From: Nitrospirota bacterium
Lineage (GTDB): Bacteria; Nitrospirota; Thermodesulfovibrionia; Thermodesulfovibrionales; JdFR-88
DNA: 6,865 nt
Assembly (NCBI GenBank): GCA_021825785.1
Contig: JAKAGP010000099.1
Coordinates: 1 to 6,865 of the forward strand
Direction of reading: 5' to 3'
Part shown: positions 1 through 5,571 of the stretch, piece after piece
Position numbering within the stretch: position 1 is the first letter of the stretch
Layout: each line of letters opens with the position of its first letter
The notes under the pieces: generated by a model
Seen by the model: only the letters and a program-made list of their open reading frames with translations
What the model was told of the DNA's origin: nothing
The model's database searches: none
Position numbers and translations under genes: made by a program

Positions 1-2
1 GA

Positions 3-290
3 CGTTATTGCGACACCAGGTTTATCGTATTCCGCCCCGATTTTTTCAGGGAGCACTTACAAGGGGTGGCGGCGCAGCATAAGAGCGGGCATTTTGGGCT
101 GGAGGCCCATTATTACAGGGTACTGAAACCGCTGGATGACGATGTAAGGGTAAGGTGCAGGTTTCCCATAGAGCCTGGATTCCGTGGGGTTGCCGGCCAT
201 GGAAACAAAAACTATTCAGGCGCACGAGAGCTGGCCAAACAGACGGTCAGGGGGATAAGCCGCCGCATCTTCCCAGGCCTGAGGATCTAG
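3..290 (+). CDS. C-terminal fragment of an unidentified protein, probably a polysaccharide-locus enzyme
   Basis: This is an open frame running in from the window edge with no stop, 95 codons to a TAG at 288-290; the true start lies upstream. GTG 66 is in frame but lies inside the reading frame, so I do not take it as the start. The fragment is rich in Arg, His and aromatic residues, has no membrane segment, and ends in a basic tail (RGISRRIFPGLRI). Recognisable phrases are RPDFFREHLQ (residues 11-20), GLEAHYYRVL (32-41) and GFRGVAGHGNKNYS (59-72). I do not recognise the family with confidence. The stop is six bases before the ATG of the next glycosyltransferase, so they are almost certainly co-transcribed, and a glycosyltransferase or glycan-modifying role is likely by context only. 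Confidence 0.6.
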   Translation, partial: RYCDTRFIVFRPDFFREHLQGVAAQHKSGHFGLEAHYYRVLKPLDDDVRVRCRFPIEPGFRGVAGHGNKNYSGARELAKQTVRGISRRIFPGLRI

Positions 291-296
291 AGGAAA

Positions 297-1142
297 ATGA
301 GTATAGCGTTATTGATACCCACTCTGAATGAGGAAAAGAATTTGCCGTTCGCCCTGGAAAGCTGCAAGTTTGCAGATGATATCTACATTCTTGATTCCGG
401 TTCCACTGACGGGACAAGGGAGATCGCACTGAATTTTGGAGCACAGTTCTTTTATCACGCATGGGAGGGGTATGCCCGCCAAAAAAACTGGGGGCTCCAA
501 AACCTGCCTATCGGCACGGACTGGGTCTTTATCCTGGATGCGGACGAGGAGATCACCGCGGAGCTCCGCAAAGAATTGCTCTCGATCTCGAAGGGCCGCG
601 ATGCCCGCTCCGGGAATGCCGGTTTTTACGTGAACAGGTTTTTCGTGTGGAGAGGGAAAGAGATACGCCACTGCGGCTATTATCCATCCTGGAACCTTCG
701 TTTTTTTAAAAGAGGAAAGGCCCGCTATGAGGACCGTTCTGTCCATGAGCATATGGTCCTGGACGGCACGGCCGGCTATTGCAGGGGAGAGATGCGGCAC
801 GAAGACAGGCGTGGAAGAAGGCATCTCTGGAGAAAGCACCTGAGATATGCCCAACTCGAGGCCGGGGAAATGTTCAAAGCCATAGGGGGAGGGCAGGCAA
901 ATGGCCTCAGGCCGGCTTTTTTGGGCAATTCACTGGAGCGGCGCAGGGCGGTCAAGGAACGCATATGGCCGCATCTGCCTTCAAGATGGCTCTTCAGGTT
1001 CACTTACATGTACATCATTAAAAGAGGTTTCCTGGACGGAGAGGCGGGACTCGATCTGTGTCTTTTTATGAGCCGGTATGAAAAGGAGATAGCGAGAGCG
1101 TTCAGGAGGCATAAAATCTTTTGTGAATGCGGACGTTATTGA
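297..1142 (+). CDS. family 2 glycosyltransferase, WaaE/KdtX-like
   Basis: A cytoplasmic inverting GT-A fold glycosyltransferase of 281 residues, expected to transfer a sugar from a nucleotide sugar to a lipid-linked or core oligosaccharide. Visible motifs are the N-terminal nucleotide-binding strand ending in IPTLNEEKNLP (7-17), DSGSTDGT (33-40) and the metal-binding DxD in ILDADEE (79-85). These are followed by the acceptor-side block WNLRFFKRGKARYED (132-146) and VHEHM (149-153), typical of the WaaE/KdtX group. The C-terminal stretch YMYIIKRGFLDGEAGLDL (237-254) also matches the amphipathic, membrane-associating tail of that group. Length is normal. The start is ATG 297, with GAGGA at 281-285 and AGAGGA at 289-294 upstream. 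It follows the previous stop by six bases. Family assignment is strong; the sugar donor and acceptor cannot be read from sequence. Confidence 0.93.
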   Translation: MSIALLIPTLNEEKNLPFALESCKFADDIYILDSGSTDGTREIALNFGAQFFYHAWEGYARQKNWGLQNLPIGTDWVFILDADEEITAELRKELLSISKGRDARSGNAGFYVNRFFVWRGKEIRHCGYYPSWNLRFFKRGKARYEDRSVHEHMVLDGTAGYCRGEMRHEDRRGRRHLWRKHLRYAQLEAGEMFKAIGGGQANGLRPAFLGNSLERRRAVKERIWPHLPSRWLFRFTYMYIIKRGFLDGEAGLDLCLFMSRYEKEIARAFRRHKIFCECGRY

Positions 1143-1243
1143 CCCCTTCATAGCATTTGCCCAGCCAAACTTTGCAGGTGCGACTGAAAAAATCAAACAA
1201 TGAATCGCACTGTAGCAAGCTGCAGGTATCGCAAGTTAAAAAA

Positions 1244-2020
1244 GTGAAAATCTCCGTAATAACAGTGGCATTTAATGCCGCAGGCACGATAACCGGCTGT
1301 CTGAACAGTGTAAAGGCCCAGGGGCAGGGCGTCGAACACATCGTTGTTGACGGGGGTTCCGCGGACGGCACTGTTGATATCATCCTCTCCCGCCGCTCCC
1401 AGATTGCCCAATTCGTGTCTGAACCGGACGGTGGAATCTATGACGCCATGAACAAGGGAATACGAATGGCAACCGGGGATATTATCGGCATTCTTAACGC
1501 GGATGATGTGTACGAAAGCCGTGATGTGACTAAGCGGGTGGCGGAGGTGTTCGAGGACCCGTCCCATGACGCCTGTTACGGGGACCTTCTCTATGTTCAC
1601 CGGACCGATGCAAATAAGGTGTTCCGGTACTGGAGATCCGGGAAGTACACCACGCATAGCTTCTATTTGGGCTGGATGCCGCCCCACCCGGCATTTTTTG
1701 TCAGGAGAGAACTATATGGCAAATATGGTCTTTTCGATACCGGTCTCGGCACCTCGGCGGACTATGAGTTGATGCTCAGGCTTTTTCTTAAACACAAGCT
1801 CCGGGCCGTCTATATCCCCAGTGTGCTCGTGAGAATGCGGACCGGAGGTACAAGCAATGCATCGATCTTAAACCGGCTCCGCGCCAACAGGATGGACCGT
1901 AAGGCGTGGAAGGTCAACGGCCTGACGCCATATCCGTTCACCCTGGTGGCAAAGCCGCTTAGGAAGTTAGGGCAATTCCTGGCCAGAGGGCAGCATTTTC
2001 ACCAGATGGATACCCTGTGA
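1244..2020 (+). CDS. family 2 glycosyltransferase, WcaA/WcaE-like
   Basis: A GT-A fold glycosyltransferase predicted to add one sugar to the growing repeat unit on its lipid carrier. Counting from GTG 1244 (258 residues), it shows ISVITVAFN at the N-terminus, DGGSADGT (36-43) and the diagnostic SEPDGGIYDAMNKG (59-72). It then has the DxD-type NADD (85-88), HPAFF (148-152), the ADYE block that supplies the likely catalytic acid (172-175), and GGTS (201-204). The start is uncertain. The frame is open back to a TAG at 1151-1153, giving up to 287 residues from TTG 1157, with GTG 1178 also possible. None of these has a clear ribosome binding site. I prefer GTG 1244 because family members normally begin within a few residues of the ISVIT strand, and the 29 extra residues look unconserved. 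Family call is secure; sugar specificity is unknown. Confidence 0.9.
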   Translation: MKISVITVAFNAAGTITGCLNSVKAQGQGVEHIVVDGGSADGTVDIILSRRSQIAQFVSEPDGGIYDAMNKGIRMATGDIIGILNADDVYESRDVTKRVAEVFEDPSHDACYGDLLYVHRTDANKVFRYWRSGKYTTHSFYLGWMPPHPAFFVRRELYGKYGLFDTGLGTSADYELMLRLFLKHKLRAVYIPSVLVRMRTGGTSNASILNRLRANRMDRKAWKVNGLTPYPFTLVAKPLRKLGQFLARGQHFHQMDTL

Positions 2021-2070
2021 AAAAGTTTTTTTATTTTATGTGAGCGCCAGCCGATTTCAAAAAAAGATAT

Positions 2071-2145
2071 CCTGTCGCTTAGTTCCTGGACGGAAAAAAC
2101 GGAAACACAAACAACAGCATCCACGACTAATAGCCAGTCGACAGG
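2071..2145 (+). repeat. inverted repeat in the spacer before the initiating transferase gene
   Basis: CCTGTCG (2071-2077) is matched by CGACAGG (2139-2145), perfect arms of seven bases with 61 bases between. The right arm ends two bases before the AAAAGG ribosome site of the 2158 gene, so pairing in the mRNA could affect initiation there. With a loop this long, chance is a fair explanation. The rest of the 2021-2157 spacer is A-rich, and I see no gene or convincing promoter in it. Confidence 0.25.
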
Positions 2146-2157
2146 GAAAAGGGCCGA

Positions 2158-3618
2158 TTGCCAGGCATGCTGATCCGCTGCCTGCCATATTTCCTGGCAT
2201 CTTTCACTGTTTCCGCCCTGACGGGGCCGGCCTTCGGCAGGATCGCTCTCAGAGCGGACGCCCTTGACCGGGGGATCCGGGGCATGGTCCCACGGCTTGG
2301 CGGCGGAGGGATATTTTTAGCTTTTCTTCTGCCCGCGCTTTATTTATTGACATACACCGCCGCTGCCGGAAGGCTTCCGGTCATCCTCCTTGCATCTTTT
2401 GCGGTGTTTGCAGCCGGTGTTTATGATGACGTAAAAGGTGCTGCCATATGGATCAAGCTGCTTGTGGAGACTCTTGCCGCGCTGCTCGTATATTCCGGGG
2501 GCGTCAGGATGGCCATGCCAGGGGGCCTGAATGGTTTTGGTTTTTTCCATTCCGGCTGGCTAAGCTTCCCTGTGACCATTCTATGGATACTGATAGTCAC
2601 AAACTCCGTGAACCTTATTGACGGCCTCGATGGGCTTGCCGCAGGGACCGGCATCACGGCGTCGATGGTTCTTCTGGTCTTTGGCGGCCTGCCAACGTAT
2701 GGGCTGCTCGCATGTGCACTCCTTGCGGGCGGCCTGGCCGGTTTCCTGATTTATAACCTTCCCCCTGCATCCGTGCATATGGGGGATTCCGGCAGCCTTT
2801 TTACCGGTTTCATGCTGGCCTGCCTGTCCGTTTCCTCCCTGGATGGTGCTGCGACGCCTGCTGCTGGGATAGTCTCCGTAGTGGTTTTCAGCATTCCCCT
2901 GCTGGATATGCTTTACGCCGTCCTCAGAAGGTATTACAGGGGGCTTCCCCTGGGCAGGAGGGACAGGGAACACATCCACCACAAACTGCTAGAAAAGGGT
3001 TTTTCTGGAAATAAAGCGCTTTTTGTGCTTTATTCTGTGAATTTTGCCATAGTGTCAGTGTGCCTGTTTCTGTCAAGGATTTCCGGTACGGTAAGCGTGC
3101 TTGCCCTGCTGCTGGCTGCGGCGATACTGGGCTTGCGGGGCTTCGGCTACATAAAATTCCTGCCTTTTGCAAAAGAGATGCTTGAAAACATAGGGCATGG
3201 CAGGAGAAGGCGCTATTGCAATTTTGCCATCAGAAGGTTTTCCGGGAATGCGTCCATGGCACACTCCCTTGATTCGTTCGGGTCCGCGATCGAGAAGCTC
3301 GCAGTCTCCGCCCGCTTAAGGAAAGTGGAGATAGTCCTGGATGTGTTCAATGATAAGATCCCGTTTTTCCTTTATGCGGGCGGGCAAGACGCTGAAAAGC
3401 AGTTCACGCTCTGCTTACCCATAATATGGGGGCAGGGGAAAAACCTGTATTCCGGTCAGATACGCATCTCTGTCTGCGCTGGGAGCGGCTTTATGCCTTA
3501 TTCAGCCTGTATTGTCCATGCCCTTTCTGAAGAGGTCGTGCGTTTTCTGGCAAGGAAATCTTTTTCCCCCGCATTCAGCCTTGAAGCAGTGGAATCCCTG
3601 AAGACCCTTGGCGCATGA
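2158..3618 (+). CDS. WecA/WbpL/TagO-like polyprenyl-phosphate sugar-1-phosphate transferase with extra C-terminal domain
   Basis: A polytopic inner-membrane enzyme of the MraY/WecA superfamily that would transfer a HexNAc-1-phosphate (or related) group from a UDP-sugar to undecaprenyl phosphate, starting repeat-unit assembly. Motifs in order are PRLGGGGIF (45-53), GVYDDVKG (87-94) with the Asp pair, NSVNLIDGLDGLAAG (149-163), NLPPASVHMGDSGS (200-213) and the HIHH loop (272-275). About ten to eleven hydrophobic segments span residues 5-328. Two oddities stand out. The first cytoplasmic loop is about five residues short and lacks the usual Arg/Lys and His before PRLGG. A soluble domain of about 150 residues follows the last membrane segment (335-486), making the protein longer than the core WecA. 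TTG 2158 has AAAAGG at 2147-2152 at good spacing; ATG 2167 is the alternative and costs three residues. Symbol withheld because WecA, WbpL and TagO cannot be separated here. Confidence 0.92.
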   Translation: MPGMLIRCLPYFLASFTVSALTGPAFGRIALRADALDRGIRGMVPRLGGGGIFLAFLLPALYLLTYTAAAGRLPVILLASFAVFAAGVYDDVKGAAIWIKLLVETLAALLVYSGGVRMAMPGGLNGFGFFHSGWLSFPVTILWILIVTNSVNLIDGLDGLAAGTGITASMVLLVFGGLPTYGLLACALLAGGLAGFLIYNLPPASVHMGDSGSLFTGFMLACLSVSSLDGAATPAAGIVSVVVFSIPLLDMLYAVLRRYYRGLPLGRRDREHIHHKLLEKGFSGNKALFVLYSVNFAIVSVCLFLSRISGTVSVLALLLAAAILGLRGFGYIKFLPFAKEMLENIGHGRRRRYCNFAIRRFSGNASMAHSLDSFGSAIEKLAVSARLRKVEIVLDVFNDKIPFFLYAGGQDAEKQFTLCLPIIWGQGKNLYSGQIRISVCAGSGFMPYSACIVHALSEEVVRFLARKSFSPAFSLEAVESLKTLGA

Positions 3619-3639
3619 AGACCTGTTACATGAAGACCT
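3597..3639 (+). repeat. short direct repeats around the stop of the initiating transferase gene
   Basis: The 11-mer CATGAAGACCT occurs at 3614-3624 and 3629-3639, a period of 15 bases, and a 9/11 copy lies at 3597-3607. The middle copy contains the TGA stop at 3616-3618. ATGAAGACCTT also recurs inside the next gene at 3841-3851. Either replication slippage or a regulator site could explain it; the sequence alone does not decide. Confidence 0.5.
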
Positions 3640-3667
3640 TGATTTTTCCCATATCAGGGAGTAGCTT
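3639..3667 (+). promoter_or_regulatory. possible sigma70-type promoter ahead of the FecR-domain gene
   Basis: TTGATT (3639-3644) and TAGCTT (3662-3667) are separated by 17 bases, in an AT-rich spacer 39 bases before the ATG at 3706. A four-base dyad, TCCC (3647-3650) and GGGA (3657-3660), sits between the boxes. Both boxes are imperfect. If real, it would give the FecR, Wza and Wzc genes a start site of their own in addition to readthrough. Confidence 0.25.
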
Positions 3668-3695
3668 TTATTTTAAAACGTGACCGAAAGAAAAA

Positions 3696-3699
3696 GAGG
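3696..3699 (+). promoter_or_regulatory. ribosome binding site of the FecR-domain gene
   Basis: GAGG within AAAGAGGT lies six bases before ATG 3706. It is the clearest Shine-Dalgarno match in the window and fixes the start of the FecR-domain protein, which is also where a good signal peptide begins. Confidence 0.65.
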
Positions 3700-3705
3700 T
3701 GTTCC

Positions 3706-4473
3706 ATGAAAAAGCATGGTGGCTTTCTGGATACGGTCGTTGTTTTTTTCATGCTTTTTTTCTTTTCCGCGGCCCAGGCGGCCTATTCTCAAGCGCAACT
3801 GGACATAGTGGGGCAGGTGCAGGGAAACGGGTCCGCTCAGATGAAGACCTTCTCAGGCAAATGGATCGGGGTTTCAGACAAGATCTACCCGGTAGCGGGC
3901 GGCTCAGTTCTTCGCACCCGAAAGGGCGGAATGACCATCACCTTCAAAAATGGCGCCCGGATAGAGCTTGGCAGTAATTCCCAAGTCGCCGTAGGGGGGG
4001 CAGGCGGTAATTACTCGGTCTCGGTACAGCGGGGGACAATGGCATATGACGTGCCGCAAGCCGCGCGGCTGTCAATAAACACGGTAAATTCAAAAATGAC
4101 GGCGGACCCCTTTTCCAAAGGTTTTGTGGGCCAGGGGAAAAAGACCTATATAAAATCGATAGCGGGCAGCCTCGCCGTATATGATCCAAACGGACTGAAT
4201 CCTGTTTTCATGAGGACCGGGCAGACCGTCCTGGTAAGCCATGGGGGCGAGGCCTATTCCATCAACCCGTCCGCCCTCGATGAGTCCTCGATAGAGGCCG
4301 CCATTTCAAAAGATCCGGCCCCTGGCGGCTCATCGGGAGGGGGCTCTACTATTTTACTTATTGCCGGCGGGGTTGCGGCGGCGGCCGGCGTGGGTGTGGC
4401 ACTGGGTTCGGGCGGCGGGGGCGGAGGAGGTGGCGGTAACGGTGACCCGAACGTAAGCCCATCCCAGCCCTGA
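3706..4473 (+). CDS. secreted FecR-domain protein with C-terminal hydrophobic segment and glycine run
   Basis: A 255-residue exported protein. It has a Lys-Lys N-terminus, a Phe-rich hydrophobic core (10-21) and a likely signal peptidase I site after AQA (about residue 25). A FecR-like beta-rich domain covers roughly 33-130, with the family pattern GSVLRTRKGGMTITF (66-80), NGARIELGSNSQVAV (82-96) and the strand-rich YSVSVQRGTMAYDV (103-116). Residues 131-185 look like a second beta region. Near the C-terminus is a small-residue hydrophobic segment STILLIAGGVAAAAGVGVAL (214-233), then nine consecutive glycines (236-244) and a tail ending VSPSQP. FecR domains are known from iron-siderophore anti-sigma regulators. 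Here there is no anti-sigma N-terminus and no sigma-factor or TonB-receptor gene alongside, so a structural or envelope role in polysaccharide export is more likely. That role is inferred from position only. Confidence 0.85.
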   Translation: MKKHGGFLDTVVVFFMLFFFSAAQAAYSQAQLDIVGQVQGNGSAQMKTFSGKWIGVSDKIYPVAGGSVLRTRKGGMTITFKNGARIELGSNSQVAVGGAGGNYSVSVQRGTMAYDVPQAARLSINTVNSKMTADPFSKGFVGQGKKTYIKSIAGSLAVYDPNGLNPVFMRTGQTVLVSHGGEAYSINPSALDESSIEAAISKDPAPGGSSGGGSTILLIAGGVAAAAGVGVALGSGGGGGGGGGNGDPNVSPSQP

Positions 4474-4543
4474 ACATGGGTAAGGTTGGGTAACAAGATG
4501 GCATATGTTCCAGACTGTTACTCCTTCACTGGATAACCGGTAA

Positions 4544-5554
4544 ATGAAAATGAAAACAAAAAACCTTTTTGCCTTATTTGTTTTTGCTGTCATGCTTCAG
4601 GCATGTGCGGGCAGCAGGGACATCAGGCACGATCAGATGGCATTGCGGTCAAAAAATGAATCAATGGCGCGTCAGTCGCGTTTTGAGGATGCCTTGGCCA
4701 GGCTTTCCATGCAAAGCACCGCTGGAGCCGAAAAGGATTACGTTATCGGGCCAGGCGATGTTCTGGATATCAGGGTCTATCACGCCGCTGACATAGGCGG
4801 GGCCGTGAGTGTGAGCGCTCAGGGTGATATAGAGCTGCCCCTGGCGGGACAAATTCCGGTCAAGGGGATGACGCCCGCCATGATCGGGAAAATGATCGCA
4901 CAAAAACTCCGGGCTTACATTAAAAAACCCTTTGTCACCGTAATGGTGAAGGAATACAGGGCTCAAAGGGTGAGCGTATTGGGGGCGGTCACCTTTCCGA
5001 AGGTCTACGTCATAAGGGGACAAAAAAATCTGGTTGACATGCTTGCGGCCGCTGGCGGCCTTGCGCCGCAGGCCGGGCAGTCCTGTACGATCATGAGGAG
5101 CGGGGGGCAGGGCAGGACCGGGGCCATGGTCATCGATCTGGACCAGTTGCTGGACAAGGGAGATCTGGCATTGAATGTACCCATACGTGGCGGGGACATC
5201 ATAAACGTGCAAAAGGCCGGAATGGTATATATCGACGGCAGCGTACGGAAACCCGGATCATACCAGCTCCAGGAAGATACAACTCTCGTTAAGGCCGTTG
5301 CAATGGCTGAAGGACTCAATAACGACGCATACAGATCTCACATAAGGATCTACAGGGATAACGGCGCGGGTGAACGGAGAGTCATTACAGTAGATTACAA
5401 CGCCATAACAGAAGGAAAGCAAAAAGACATCAAACTTTACGGCAATGACATAATACTTGTCCCCAGGAGCGGCGCAAAAGCGGTAATGTACGGCATTCTG
5501 AATACCCTGCACGGATACATAAACTTTGGAACGGAAGGGGTAGGCCTGCCTTGA
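4544..5554 (+). CDS. Wza-like outer-membrane polysaccharide export lipoprotein
   Basis: A 336-residue lipoprotein expected to form the outer-membrane channel through which polysaccharide leaves the cell, docking on the Wzc-type protein. The N-terminus is a lipoprotein signal with lipobox LQAC, lipidated Cys at 21. The Poly_export (PES) domain spans about 65-135, with DYVIGPGDVLDIRVY (65-79) and the SAQGDIELPLAG strand (91-102). Two SLBB-type repeats follow: VSVLGAVTFPKVY (143-155) with MLAAAGGL (166-173), and VYIDGSVRKPGSYQL (228-242) with AVAMAEGL (251-258). A short C-terminal stretch after LVPRSG (305-310) is the candidate outer-membrane-spanning helix. ATG 4544 is the start, with ATG 4550 possible; the Shine-Dalgarno match is weak (GGATAA at 4531-4536). 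It lies 70 bases after the FecR gene and 17 bases before the Wzc-like gene. Length and domain order are typical. I hold back the symbol wza because the family is broad. Confidence 0.94.
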   Translation: MKMKTKNLFALFVFAVMLQACAGSRDIRHDQMALRSKNESMARQSRFEDALARLSMQSTAGAEKDYVIGPGDVLDIRVYHAADIGGAVSVSAQGDIELPLAGQIPVKGMTPAMIGKMIAQKLRAYIKKPFVTVMVKEYRAQRVSVLGAVTFPKVYVIRGQKNLVDMLAAAGGLAPQAGQSCTIMRSGGQGRTGAMVIDLDQLLDKGDLALNVPIRGGDIINVQKAGMVYIDGSVRKPGSYQLQEDTTLVKAVAMAEGLNNDAYRSHIRIYRDNGAGERRVITVDYNAITEGKQKDIKLYGNDIILVPRSGAKAVMYGILNTLHGYINFGTEGVGLP

Positions 5555-5571
5555 GCCACGGGAACGGACGG

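Noticed and set aside
309..854. 181-codon open frame on the minus strand
   Set aside because: It lies wholly inside the first GT2 gene, and its protein shows no domain pattern. The + strand has unmistakable glycosyltransferase motifs.
1193..1687. 164-codon open frame on the minus strand
   Set aside because: It is the antisense of the second GT2 gene, with no recognisable motif and composition expected of a shadow frame.
2020..2038. AAAAAG followed by a T run just after the second GT2 stop as a terminator
   Set aside because: The A/T dyad has no GC stem and no loop, so it does not fit a rho-independent terminator.
2040..2267. 75-codon + frame starting at GTG 2040 in the spacer
   Set aside because: It overlaps the initiating transferase by 110 bases. 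Its protein is low-complexity Lys/Arg-rich at the start and then out of frame with the real gene, and there is no ribosome site.
3647..3674. TCCC/GGGA hairpin followed by a T-rich stretch as a terminator of the initiating transferase gene
   Set aside because: The stem is only four base pairs, and the T-rich run is interrupted and begins several bases after the stem. It is too weak for an intrinsic terminator.
4472..4521. Two interleaved six-base inverted repeats, GAACAT/ATGTTC and GTAACA/TGTTAC, between the FecR and Wza genes
   Set aside because: Arms of six bases with loops of 20 or more are expected by chance in a spacer this size, and no uridine run follows, so I do not call a terminator or riboswitch.
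4498..4536. 12-codon frame MAYVPDCYSFTG before the Wza gene
   Set aside because: It is too short to support, has no ribosome site, and has no coupling overlap with the Wza start.
4661..5212. 183-codon open frame on the minus strand
   Set aside because: It is the antisense of the Wza-like gene, whose lipobox, export and SLBB domains are clear on the + strand.
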